Positions 1 through 7,275 of a DNA stretch of 38,030 nt are shown here, piece after piece. The notes under the pieces are model-generated. The model did no database searches. It was not told the DNA's origin and saw only the letters and a list, made by a program, of their open reading frames with translations. The position numbers were made by a program, and so were the translations under genes. Origin of the DNA: Bacillota bacterium (GTDB lineage: Bacteria > Bacillota > Clostridia > Lachnospirales > Lachnospiraceae). Within the stretch, counting starts at the first letter, position 1. Each line of letters starts with the position of its first letter. Location of the stretch: the NCBI GenBank assembly GCA_023421505.1, contig JAEZTJ010000042.1, positions 1 through 38,030 on the forward strand. The letters are read 5' to 3'.

Positions 1-143
1 TAATTGCGAAACTCATTAATTGTAAGTATTGTATACACAGCATATACTATTCCGGAGCGGAAGTTAAGCTCATAGGAGCGTTGGAGCGAAGGAATAGTAT
101 ATGCTGTGTATACAGTTAGTAAAACTATATCGTTTCGCAATTA
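1..143. repeat. Long two-tier palindrome upstream of the GH43 gene
   Basis: Bases 1-12 are the perfect reverse complement of 132-143 (12 bp). Bases 30-53 are the perfect reverse complement of 91-114 (24 bp). The two stems are separated by 17 unpaired bases on each side, and the 37-base loop contains GGAGCG three times. It ends 40 bp before the GH43 start. It could be a terminator of an upstream gene, an mRNA structure or a small non-autonomous mobile element. The window edge hides any extension to the left. Confidence 0.75.
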
Positions 144-182
144 CCTAAATAAATATTAGAAGTAAGGAATGAGGATGATAGA

Positions 183-1763
183 ATGAAAACATTTCAGAAC
201 CCGGTTTTAAAAGGTTTTTATCCAGACCCTTCCATATGCAGGGTGGGAGAAGATTATTATCTTGTTACATCAAGCTTTTGCTACTTTCCGGGTATACCAA
301 TTTTTCACAGCAGGGATTTGGTGCATTGGGAGCAGATTGGACATGCCATACACAGAAAGGAACAGCTTGACTATAACAACTGTGCACATTCCGGTGGACT
401 TTGGGCACCGACAATCCGTTACCACGACGGAACCTTTTATATCATTAATACCTTAGTCCCTCTGGACAGTAAGGAAACGGATGGCAAAATCTGCAGAAAT
501 TATATCGTCAAAACCGAGGATATCTATGGAAGCTGGTCAGAGGCTGTTTTTATTGAGGGCGCCCAAGGAATAGATCCGTCCCTATTCTTTGATGAGGACG
601 GACGTGTCTGGTATACGAGTAATAGAGTACCGGAGAAGGAGCTTTGGTTAGGACATAAGGAGATCTATCTGGCAGAGCTCGACCCGGTAACTTTACAGAT
701 AAAGGGAGACAAAACGGTACTTTGGAATGGTGCGGTAAGTAACAGTAACTATATTGAAGCACCACATATCTATAAAAGAAATGGTTATTACTATCTCATC
801 GTGGCTGAGGGAGGAACCTATACGAGTCATAGCGTTATGGCAGCCAGAAGCCAAAATATAACCGGGCCCTATGAGCTATGTGCAAGAAATCCGATCGTAA
901 CCCATAGACACAGGAGGTTAAGCCTAGAAATCTCTGTAACAGGTCATGCTGATCTTATTGAGACCCAGAACGGAGAATGGTGGATGGTGCTTCTGGCGGT
1001 AAGACCGTATGGGAACTTCCTGTATAATCTGGGACGGGAAACCTTCCTGGTGCCTATTGCCTGGGAAGAGGATGGCTGGCCCATCGTTGATAATGAGGAT
1101 GGTCTTGTTCATGAGAAGGAACGCAGGCCAAAGCTTCAGGAAGCTGTAAGGCCCGGCATAAGTCCTTGCGATAATTTTGAAGGAAAGAAGCTTTCTCTGA
1201 TTTGGAATACCCTGCGTCACAGTGAAATTGATTTCTTCAATCTGAAGGAACGACCGGGATATCTTCGTGTCTATGCCCAGACGAATGAAGTAACCGAAAA
1301 TTGTACCAGCTCCTTTGTCGGAAGAAGGCAACAGCATAAGTATTTTTATGCTGCCACTGCGATGGAAGCATGTCTTTATAAAGACCACGAAGAAGCAGGG
1401 TTAGTGATCTTGCAAGATCATAAATATCATTTTCAGTACCTGTTTAGTAAGACTGGTGAAGCTCATTTCCTAAGACTATATGAAGTAAGGGGAGGCTGTA
1501 TCAGTCTTCTGGCAGAAAGAAAAGTAAATTCTGTAAAGCGGATTTATCTTGGGGTACAGGGAGCTGAGGATAAGTACAGCTTTTTCTACGGATACAGTGA
1601 GGACGAAAGGGAGCTATTCTATGCGGATGCAGACGGAAGCATATTAAGCTCTACGGTTGCAGGAGGCTTTGTCGGTACTTATATCGGCATGTATGCCACT
1701 TCACATGGACAGACGACAGAAGCCTATGCGGATTATGACTGGTTCGAATATTATGAATTATAG
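183..1763 (+). CDS. GH43 family glycoside hydrolase (beta-xylosidase/arabinofuranosidase-like)
   Basis: A 526-residue inverting glycosidase predicted to remove xylose or arabinose from xylo-oligosaccharides. The N-terminal five-bladed propeller (about 1-300) has the GH43 signature YPDPS with the general base D15. D131 in GIDPS is the expected pKa modulator, and E192 in IEAPH is the expected general acid. The C-terminal part (about 325-520) fits the beta-sandwich domain of XynB-type enzymes. There is no signal peptide, so it probably acts in the cytoplasm on imported oligosaccharides. The ATG follows a GGAATGAGG-like ribosome binding site. Its 3' end overlaps the convergent membrane-protein gene by 13 bp. 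The family is secure; the exact substrate is not. Confidence 0.9.
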   Translation: MKTFQNPVLKGFYPDPSICRVGEDYYLVTSSFCYFPGIPIFHSRDLVHWEQIGHAIHRKEQLDYNNCAHSGGLWAPTIRYHDGTFYIINTLVPLDSKETDGKICRNYIVKTEDIYGSWSEAVFIEGAQGIDPSLFFDEDGRVWYTSNRVPEKELWLGHKEIYLAELDPVTLQIKGDKTVLWNGAVSNSNYIEAPHIYKRNGYYYLIVAEGGTYTSHSVMAARSQNITGPYELCARNPIVTHRHRRLSLEISVTGHADLIETQNGEWWMVLLAVRPYGNFLYNLGRETFLVPIAWEEDGWPIVDNEDGLVHEKERRPKLQEAVRPGISPCDNFEGKKLSLIWNTLRHSEIDFFNLKERPGYLRVYAQTNEVTENCTSSFVGRRQQHKYFYAATAMEACLYKDHEEAGLVILQDHKYHFQYLFSKTGEAHFLRLYEVRGGCISLLAERKVNSVKRIYLGVQGAEDKYSFFYGYSEDERELFYADADGSILSSTVAGGFVGTYIGMYATSHGQTTEAYADYDWFEYYEL

Positions 1764-2524
1764 AGAGGTTTGTAATGCCAGTTAACTACAGCCAAAAAGC
1801 ACAGCGAAATAATGAATATGATAAAGATTATAGATAATAACAAAGAGTTTGAAGTCTGCTTCCCAAGACTGATTGCTGCTAAAAGAATAGCTTCGCTGGC
1901 CATAAGAGAGGAGAGAATAATATAATTCACTCTAAAGTGCTTCCTATGCTTCCTTGCCGAAGGTTTTACGGGCAAGGTTATTCTTAAATTGCTGTCATCT
2001 GTGGTAAGTACGATGAATACCGGCAGACCCAGGAAAACAGAAAAGCCCAGATTATTAATCAGGATAATGAAGAAAACCTTAGGCATCCACAGCTTAAAAA
2101 TAACATCCAGTCCACAGGCAATCAAAATTGCCGTTGAAAGGGCGGACATAGCACATATGCCGACATATTTAATCAGCTTTGCGGGGGTTTTTACATTTGG
2201 AGCTTCATTTTTACCGTTCATATGCCAAAGTCTGTAGGGCAGCCAGGCTGCGATAAAATTACCGGCAAAACCTAATACGGAAGCCTTTGAGAAGGTACCG
2301 GATAAATCAGAAACCAGATTTCCTATAGCGCAGCCCCATGCCCCGGCAGGGCCAAACAGTAAGCCTGCTACGACGGGCACAGCATTCACGGGACGAACCT
2401 CTGTAAAGCCATCGATTAGCACCATTACCTTAAAGGGTACCGCCATTCCGATAAATATAAAGGAACATAACAGCATTTGTAAAAATTTCTGTTTTGAAAT
2501 AAAAGGTGAAAGGATTTCTTTCAT
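1751..2524 (-). CDS. QueT-like membrane protein (ECF transporter S component family)
   Basis: A 257-residue integral membrane protein with about seven hydrophobic segments. The conserved stretch around residues 43-75 (RPVNAVPVVAGLLFGPAGAW, then GNLVSDL) resembles substrate-binding S components of energy-coupling factor vitamin transporters, especially QueT-like proteins. No ECF ATPase or T component is nearby, so it would have to use a shared ECF module encoded elsewhere. The start codon overlaps the stop of the upstream EamA gene by 4 bp (ATGA), which implies translational coupling. The substrate is unknown. The family assignment rests on motif resemblance only. Confidence 0.6.
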   Translation of the reverse strand: MKEILSPFISKQKFLQMLLCSFIFIGMAVPFKVMVLIDGFTEVRPVNAVPVVAGLLFGPAGAWGCAIGNLVSDLSGTFSKASVLGFAGNFIAAWLPYRLWHMNGKNEAPNVKTPAKLIKYVGICAMSALSTAILIACGLDVIFKLWMPKVFFIILINNLGFSVFLGLPVFIVLTTDDSNLRITLPVKPSARKHRKHFRVNYIILSSLMASEAILLAAISLGKQTSNSLLLSIIFIIFIISLCFLAVVNWHYKPLYNS

Positions 2525-3438
2525 AAGGTTTGCTCCTTAGGTTGTATTTGCCTATGGGATTTCCTGCTTAAGAAGTTGGTTCCGGCAAGAATAGCTCCAG
2601 CAACAATAAAAAAGGTTCCTATTAATTTTGCCCGTGATAGGGACTCTGTCTGTCCAAAGGTATTAGGAATAAGTAGTGCAAGTACCATCGTAACCACCGG
2701 CTCGGTCGAAGACATTACGGTTACAGCGATGGGTGAGGCATATTTTTGTGAATACATCAGCATGATATAGGCATAAGCCTTTGCAAAAAAGGCAAGGAGA
2801 AAAATATTAGCCAGAATCTCCTTAGTATAAGTGATACTGAAAAAGGTGCCGGGTTCTTCGATAAACCATAGAAGAAAGCTTAGGAGAGCGGTAAAGAACA
2901 TCTGTCCGATTCCAAGCAGCAACGGATCACTTAACTTCGTAAAATGGTCCACTGTAATAATATAGACCGCCATAAACATACAGGCAGCTGTCATGGCTAG
3001 AACACCATAGTTAATGGCAGCTCCTGCTTTAATACCGCTTGTAAATATTAGTCCTATTAGAATAAATAGAATTCCTGCAAGATTATTACGGGTAAGCTTA
3101 TGCTTGAATAATAGCAGTAAAAGAGGTACGAAAACAATATTTAAAGAGGCTACAAAGCTGGCAGTAGAGGCCGGAATCTTTGATATGCCAAGTCTTTCAC
3201 AGATCAGATTCAAGCAGATAATGACTGCCAAAACTAGGCTCTGAAGTAGGATTTTTTTATTAAACTGTCGGAATCTGCGAAAGAATACGATTGCAAGTAT
3301 TAGGCTGGCAATCCCTGTGGTCAAGGTCATATAGGCATAGGTTGACATGGAAGCTGGGATATTTTTTATAAATATATATGCGGAAGCCCAACACAGGGTA
3401 ATGGAAAAGAGTACGATATTTGATTCTGTGCGCGTCAT
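2521..3438 (-). CDS. EamA/DMT family transporter
   Basis: A 305-residue protein with about ten transmembrane helices and the two-fold repeat of EamA (drug/metabolite transporter) permeases. The first half starts with SNIVLFSITLCWASAYIFIK, and the second repeat begins near YGVLAMTAACMFMAVYIITV. Typical features are the helix with ASLNIVFVPLLLLLF and the second-half SSTEPVVTMVLALL segment. Such proteins export amino acids, nucleosides or other small metabolites across the inner membrane. The gene overlaps both neighbours by 4 bp, in a lipoprotein-EamA-QueT-like operon. The substrate cannot be read from the sequence. Confidence 0.85.
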   Translation of the reverse strand: MTRTESNIVLFSITLCWASAYIFIKNIPASMSTYAYMTLTTGIASLILAIVFFRRFRQFNKKILLQSLVLAVIICLNLICERLGISKIPASTASFVASLNIVFVPLLLLLFKHKLTRNNLAGILFILIGLIFTSGIKAGAAINYGVLAMTAACMFMAVYIITVDHFTKLSDPLLLGIGQMFFTALLSFLLWFIEEPGTFFSITYTKEILANIFLLAFFAKAYAYIMLMYSQKYASPIAVTVMSSTEPVVTMVLALLIPNTFGQTESLSRAKLIGTFFIVAGAILAGTNFLSRKSHRQIQPKEQTL

Positions 3439-3851
3439 GGCATCACTCCTTCATAAAATTCACGGCTCACCTTCTGCTTTTCTAGTAGTACAGAATGCTG
3501 ATTGAGTGCCTGAAGTACTTCATCTATAATAGCCTTCATCTGTTCCTCGGTTGCATCCTCAAATTCTAATACGAGACTATTTTCACTTGTTACTACATCC
3601 TTATCATCCTTATAGGTACCTTTTGCTGAATATGCAGTAAATCCTTCAACATATTGAAGAGCTATACTACTCACTGTTTTTTCCGCAGCTTCATAGGAAA
3701 TAAGCTGTGTATAGGTATCCTTATCATTCAAACCGATATACATCGTATATTTAACGGTATTCTCGAAGCCCGTGTTGTCTTTTGCGGTACATCCTGATAA
3801 ACCCAGAATTAAAAAAAGTATAATTATAGCCGTAATGAGCCCTTTTTTCAT
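3435..3851 (-). CDS. DUF3574-like lipoprotein
   Basis: A lipoprotein of about 138 residues. The start is placed at MKKGLI because GATGGGGG lies about 6 bases upstream; an in-frame ATG 30 bp earlier has no good site. A hydrophobic signal ends in the lipobox LGLSGC. The mature part (YTMYIGLNDKDTYTQ, then two alternating strand/helix units) resembles the small ferredoxin-like-fold lipoproteins grouped as DUF3574, whose role is unknown. It is the first gene of an operon with the EamA and QueT-like membrane proteins, so it may serve transport, but this is inference. Confidence 0.6.
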   Translation of the reverse strand: MKKGLITAIIILFLILGLSGCTAKDNTGFENTVKYTMYIGLNDKDTYTQLISYEAAEKTVSSIALQYVEGFTAYSAKGTYKDDKDVVTSENSLVLEFEDATEEQMKAIIDEVLQALNQHSVLLEKQKVSREFYEGVMP

Positions 3852-3887
3852 TATAACCCCCATCTGCCGCTTAAGCAGCATACAAAT

Positions 3888-3910
3888 ACTGAGCGAAAAG
3901 CACGCTCAGT
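3888..3910. other. Stem-loop upstream of the lipoprotein operon
   Basis: ACTGAGCG pairs perfectly with CGCTCAGT around a 7-base loop. It lies just upstream of the lipoprotein gene on the minus strand. On the plus strand it is followed by GCTTTTT. It could be a leader structure or part of the terminator region of the RiPP operon. Confidence 0.4.
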
Positions 3911-3964
3911 GCTTTTTGCTGGAATAAGCACCTTTGTGCTCCGTTTATTTTGCTTTAAAAGAAA

Positions 3965-3982
3965 GAAGCCGTTTCCGGCTTC
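3965..3982 (-). terminator. Candidate rho-independent terminator of the RiPP operon
   Basis: GAAGCCG and CGGCTTC form a 7-bp GC-rich stem with a 4-base loop, about 125 bp downstream of the radical SAM stop codon. On the minus strand it is followed by TTTCTTTT. Confidence 0.55.
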
Positions 3983-4105
3983 CTTCCTTTTGGAAGCAAA
4001 TTCTACTTATAAAATCTACTATCCGATTAATATACCAGACTTATTACTTGTCTTTTGTAGATCACGATACCTAAGTAACTGCTGGTGAGCTAATAAAGTG
4101 GTATT

Positions 4106-5479
4106 TTAACTGCCATAGGCAGCTTTTATCTTTTCTTCGTAATTGTTCTTAAATATGTAGCAGGTAAATTCATCACAGCCTAAATACTCGCCGCTTGTTA
4201 AAAGAGCACCCGCGCGGCAGCCGCCTCCACAGTAATACTTATGCTCGCATTCCCTGCATTTTTGATTTACGGTAAGCAGCTCCTCAAGCCGTGTATCAAT
4301 CCGCTTAACATAGTTTGAAGCAGACAGAGCCTCAAGGAGAGGGGTATCAACAAGGCTTGGCATTTCCTCCTGAATAGGCAGTCCAGAGAGTGGAATGCAG
4401 GGCAGCAGTTTGCCGTCAGCAGCAATATACATGGTATTACGGGCGCTGCCGCAGATAACACTCTTTTGTGTAGCTTCACTGCCGTTATATTTCTTACTGG
4501 GAAGTAGATAATTAGTTCCACCCTTTCGGCTTGCGAAGAAGCCGCCCAGCATGATACTCATCGGTGAGCCTGCCGCCTTATACTTAGGTATAAAATCAAG
4601 GTAGGCATCATAGAGCTCTTCGGGGGCAAGATTATATTTGCCGCCTTCTCCTGCCCAGTTACCTGAGTCTGAAGCAGGAGTGGCCTTCCAGCTTCTAATA
4701 CCTAGATCTGTCAGTAGCTTGAAGGTTGCTTCCAGTGTATGCAGATTTTTCTTATGGAGGCAGGTTTCAATACTGACCTCAAAGCCCTTTGAGCGCAGAA
4801 GCTTAATTGCATCCACAGCCAGCTTTTCAGCACCATCTGTACCGCGTAGCCAGTCGTGCCAGCCAACACCGTCAAAGCTTAAGGAAAACTCAGGCTTTAC
4901 TCCTCTATTCATAAGCTCGTCCAAAAGCTTTTCACTTATCAGAACTCCATTGGAATAGATCTGTAGGATATGGATGTGGTTGTTTGATAAAGCATCAACG
5001 AGTTCAAGAAAATCATCTCGAACCAGTGGCTCTCCACCGGTAAGGGAGATCTGTGTGATGCCCGCATCGGCTAACTGATGGATAATACTAAGGCACTGCT
5101 CATGGGAAAGCTCTCCGTATTTTGCCTGCGGTGCTGACATATAACAGTGGCGGCACCGTAGATTACATTTACCGGTGATTGACCAATGAGCCCTGGCAAT
5201 ATACCTGCAGGGTATCAATCTATATTTTTGCTCCTCACTAAGCTCATCCCCATATTCGCATTCCTTAACAATACCGTTTTTCATAAGCTCCTTGATTATT
5301 TTTTTATGAGTCGGTAACAGAAAGGGACTGTCAATATCAATTCTGCCATTACAAAAGGATAAGGCCTGAAAGGTAGCACCATCAATAAACATCGTCTTGC
5401 CTGATGCCTGATCCATAATTGCGTGCGGAAGCCTTTCCCATCCTCTGAGTACATAAGGTTCTATTATTCTGCAAAACAT
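4106..5479 (-). CDS. Radical SAM/SPASM peptide maturase
   Basis: A 457-residue enzyme predicted to install radical-based crosslinks, probably at cysteines, in the adjacent Nif11-leader peptide. The first ~90 residues look like a PqqD-like leader-binding (RRE) region. The radical SAM cluster motif is C105-N-L-R-C109-R-H-C112, and GGEPL (148-152) binds SAM. The C-terminal SPASM region supplies eight cysteines (C343, C361, C408, C411, C417, C421, C435, C440), enough for two auxiliary [4Fe-4S] clusters, with the typical CGGGCRAG segment. It has a good AAAAGGAG ribosome binding site and lies 121 bp after the precursor. The architecture is that of sactipeptide/ranthipeptide-type maturases. The bond actually formed cannot be told from sequence. 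Confidence 0.9.
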   Translation of the reverse strand: MFCRIIEPYVLRGWERLPHAIMDQASGKTMFIDGATFQALSFCNGRIDIDSPFLLPTHKKIIKELMKNGIVKECEYGDELSEEQKYRLIPCRYIARAHWSITGKCNLRCRHCYMSAPQAKYGELSHEQCLSIIHQLADAGITQISLTGGEPLVRDDFLELVDALSNNHIHILQIYSNGVLISEKLLDELMNRGVKPEFSLSFDGVGWHDWLRGTDGAEKLAVDAIKLLRSKGFEVSIETCLHKKNLHTLEATFKLLTDLGIRSWKATPASDSGNWAGEGGKYNLAPEELYDAYLDFIPKYKAAGSPMSIMLGGFFASRKGGTNYLLPSKKYNGSEATQKSVICGSARNTMYIAADGKLLPCIPLSGLPIQEEMPSLVDTPLLEALSASNYVKRIDTRLEELLTVNQKCRECEHKYYCGGGCRAGALLTSGEYLGCDEFTCYIFKNNYEEKIKAAYGS

Positions 5480-5600
5480 CTGGTTTACTCCTTTTTATAA
5501 GGCTGTTAATTATCGGGTGCTGTAAATTAAATTACATTAACATAACATGCCTGCCCTTTGAATTAGTTTGTACCTTTTAAGCCTGCATGTATTTTGCTCA

Positions 5601-6035
5601 CTACAACAGTATTCCTGCTCCTGCGAGAGGACATAGGCATGGCGGATATTCACCGGACATATCATCTATATTAATTCCGGCTCCGCCTAATATACATGCG
5701 CATCCGGCATGGCCATTATCCGGGTCTCCGCCACCACCTGCTAAGATACAACCACAGCCGCCTGTACCACCGGATACTGCTTCTAACTCATCGTCATCAA
5801 GCTTTCCTGTCTTAGGTACACTCATTTCGAGTGCATAAGCCTTATACTCCTCCAGAGTGAATTCAAATCCATACTCCTTTGCAAGCGGTAAAAGCTCTCT
5901 TTCACAAGCCAAATCAAGCTGAGCCTGTGTTAAGTCTGCTCCCTCATACTTTTTGTTAAGCTTAGTTAGCTTCTCCTGTAATTCCTTGTTCTTTGCAAGT
6001 GTCTCAAAATAACCTTTTACATTTTCCTGTGACAT
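5601..6035 (-). CDS. Nif11-leader RiPP precursor with three CxC core repeats
   Basis: A 144-residue precursor peptide. Residues 1-90 form a helical Nif11-like leader (MSQENVKGYFETLAKN, and the later GFEFTLEEYKAYA) ending in ELEAVSGG, a double-glycine site suited to the C39 peptidase of the nearby exporter. The 54-residue core is Gly/Ala/Cys-rich and holds six cysteines as three CxC units: CGCILAGGGG (94-103), CACILGGAG (112-120) and CLCPLAGAG (133-141), with Asp/Asn/Gly-rich spacers. The ribosome binding site AAAGGAGG is near-perfect. It sits between the solute-binding protein and the radical SAM gene in the same operon. The leader has one more cysteine (C44). The class of final product is unknown. 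Confidence 0.9.
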   Translation of the reverse strand: MSQENVKGYFETLAKNKELQEKLTKLNKKYEGADLTQAQLDLACERELLPLAKEYGFEFTLEEYKAYALEMSVPKTGKLDDDELEAVSGGTGGCGCILAGGGGDPDNGHAGCACILGGAGINIDDMSGEYPPCLCPLAGAGILL

Positions 6036-6078
6036 AATAAAATCCTCCTTTGTTTTATATAAAATCTTACCGTAATAA

Positions 6079-6096
6079 ATGTATTAATAAATACAT
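6079..6096. other. AT-rich stem-loop upstream of the precursor gene
   Basis: ATGTATT and AATACAT form a 7-bp inverted repeat around AATA in the 91-bp gap before the precursor gene. A second weak repeat (ATACC/GGTAT) lies next to it. It may act in mRNA processing or in separate expression of the precursor, but no convincing promoter was seen. Confidence 0.3.
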
Positions 6097-6126
6097 ACCA
6101 CGGCAGGTATTACCAGTAAATAATAC

Positions 6127-7257
6127 TTATTCAAACCTTCCGTTTTTACATTTTAAAATGGGAAGAGTGGTATCCTTCATAATCAGAGCCCCACCTTTAT
6201 CAAAGCAGATAGTTCTACCAACACCCTGATAACCCTTTTCTTCGTGAAGGGCCTTAGCGATCACTTCCGGATTATCTGTATTTAAGCTTGCAGCGGTGTC
6301 TGCAATCATCCTTACCATATCATAGCCTTGTACAGCCCAGATATCTGCCTCCTTATGAAACTTCTCTTTATACTGCTCCTCTAGGACAGTGAGCCGGTCG
6401 CTCTCGTTGATTACTAAGGTTGAGGGAACGGCCATTCCCTCCGCGATATCTTTATAAATATCAAGAGCGTTAGCTCTGTTAAAGATCGGCTCGCCAAGGA
6501 CAGCTATGTGTGTATCGCTATCTCGCAGCATAGAAAGAACCTCAAAGGCGCGCTCTAAACCATATTGGGAAATAACAACGCAATCAACTCCAAGCGTCTG
6601 CCATCTTTTATAGATATCGTTAAACTGATTTTGTGAGGCAATGGACGGTACATAATCAACTACCTTTGCGTCGGTATCCATTAGAGCAAGTTCAAAGGCT
6701 GTTACCAATTCCTCCTGAGACTTAATGCCGTTATGGTAGATGGCAAATCGTTTATAGCCCTGCTTTATACCATAGTCTGCCATAGCAAGACCTAAGTCTT
6801 TAAATGCTGGAACAGGGCAGAAAACATAAGGATTATCCTGATTAAACAGGCTGTCATAAGCGCCGTAGGGAAATACGGTAAGCTTCTTATGCTCTGATAA
6901 TATGCCAGCTGAGGTTTCCGATACATCAAAGTTCTGAAGGTTAAATATTGCTGTAACTGCAGCGTCCTCGGCTACCTCGGTAGCTTTCTCGACACCGGTT
7001 TCATATAGTGCCTGATCATCAATAACTTCTATTGTTACTGAAATGCCTTTTTCTTTGTACTCTTTGTTAAATTCATCTGCACCAAGCTGCGCACCGTTTA
7101 GAAATGCTCCATCTGATGTCAGCCACGACTGATCTGCTATTATGGGGATATAAAGCTTAAGTAAGCCATTTGCCTCTTCCTTCTTACAGCCGGCTAGCGT
7201 AAATACGAAAATCATGCAGATGCAAATAATAAAAAGTTTATTTGCTAAGTCTTTCAT
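6127..7257 (-). CDS. Lipoprotein solute-binding protein (periplasmic-binding fold type I)
   Basis: A 376-residue ligand-binding lipoprotein of the Peripla_BP_6 (branched-chain amino acid/receptor ligand) type. The signal peptide ends in the lipobox FTLAGC with C24 as the lipidated residue. The mature part shows the type I fold: PIIADQSWLTSDGAFLNGAQLGADEF-like opening, a central YGIKQGYKRFAIYHNG lobe switch, and WAVQGYDMVRMIADTA near the end. It is anchored outside the cell. No matching import permease is present. It lies 18 bp after the second ABC gene and 91 bp before the precursor, inside the RiPP operon. It could sense or bind a peptide or small ligand for immunity or signalling. That role is inference. 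Confidence 0.8.
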   Translation of the reverse strand: MKDLANKLFIICICMIFVFTLAGCKKEEANGLLKLYIPIIADQSWLTSDGAFLNGAQLGADEFNKEYKEKGISVTIEVIDDQALYETGVEKATEVAEDAAVTAIFNLQNFDVSETSAGILSEHKKLTVFPYGAYDSLFNQDNPYVFCPVPAFKDLGLAMADYGIKQGYKRFAIYHNGIKSQEELVTAFELALMDTDAKVVDYVPSIASQNQFNDIYKRWQTLGVDCVVISQYGLERAFEVLSMLRDSDTHIAVLGEPIFNRANALDIYKDIAEGMAVPSTLVINESDRLTVLEEQYKEKFHKEADIWAVQGYDMVRMIADTAASLNTDNPEVIAKALHEEKGYQGVGRTICFDKGGALIMKDTTLPILKCKNGRFE

Positions 7258-7275
7258 GAGGTCCTCCTTTTTTAT

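Noticed and set aside
924..1388. 154-codon open frame antisense to the GH43 gene
   Set aside because: It lies wholly inside a well-supported gene on the other strand, has no ribosome binding site and resembles no protein.
5601..6035. Spliceotide (tyramine excision) or lanthipeptide precursor
   Set aside because: The core has no XYG motif, there is no LanM-type gene, and Ser/Thr are scarce in the core; cysteine chemistry fits better.
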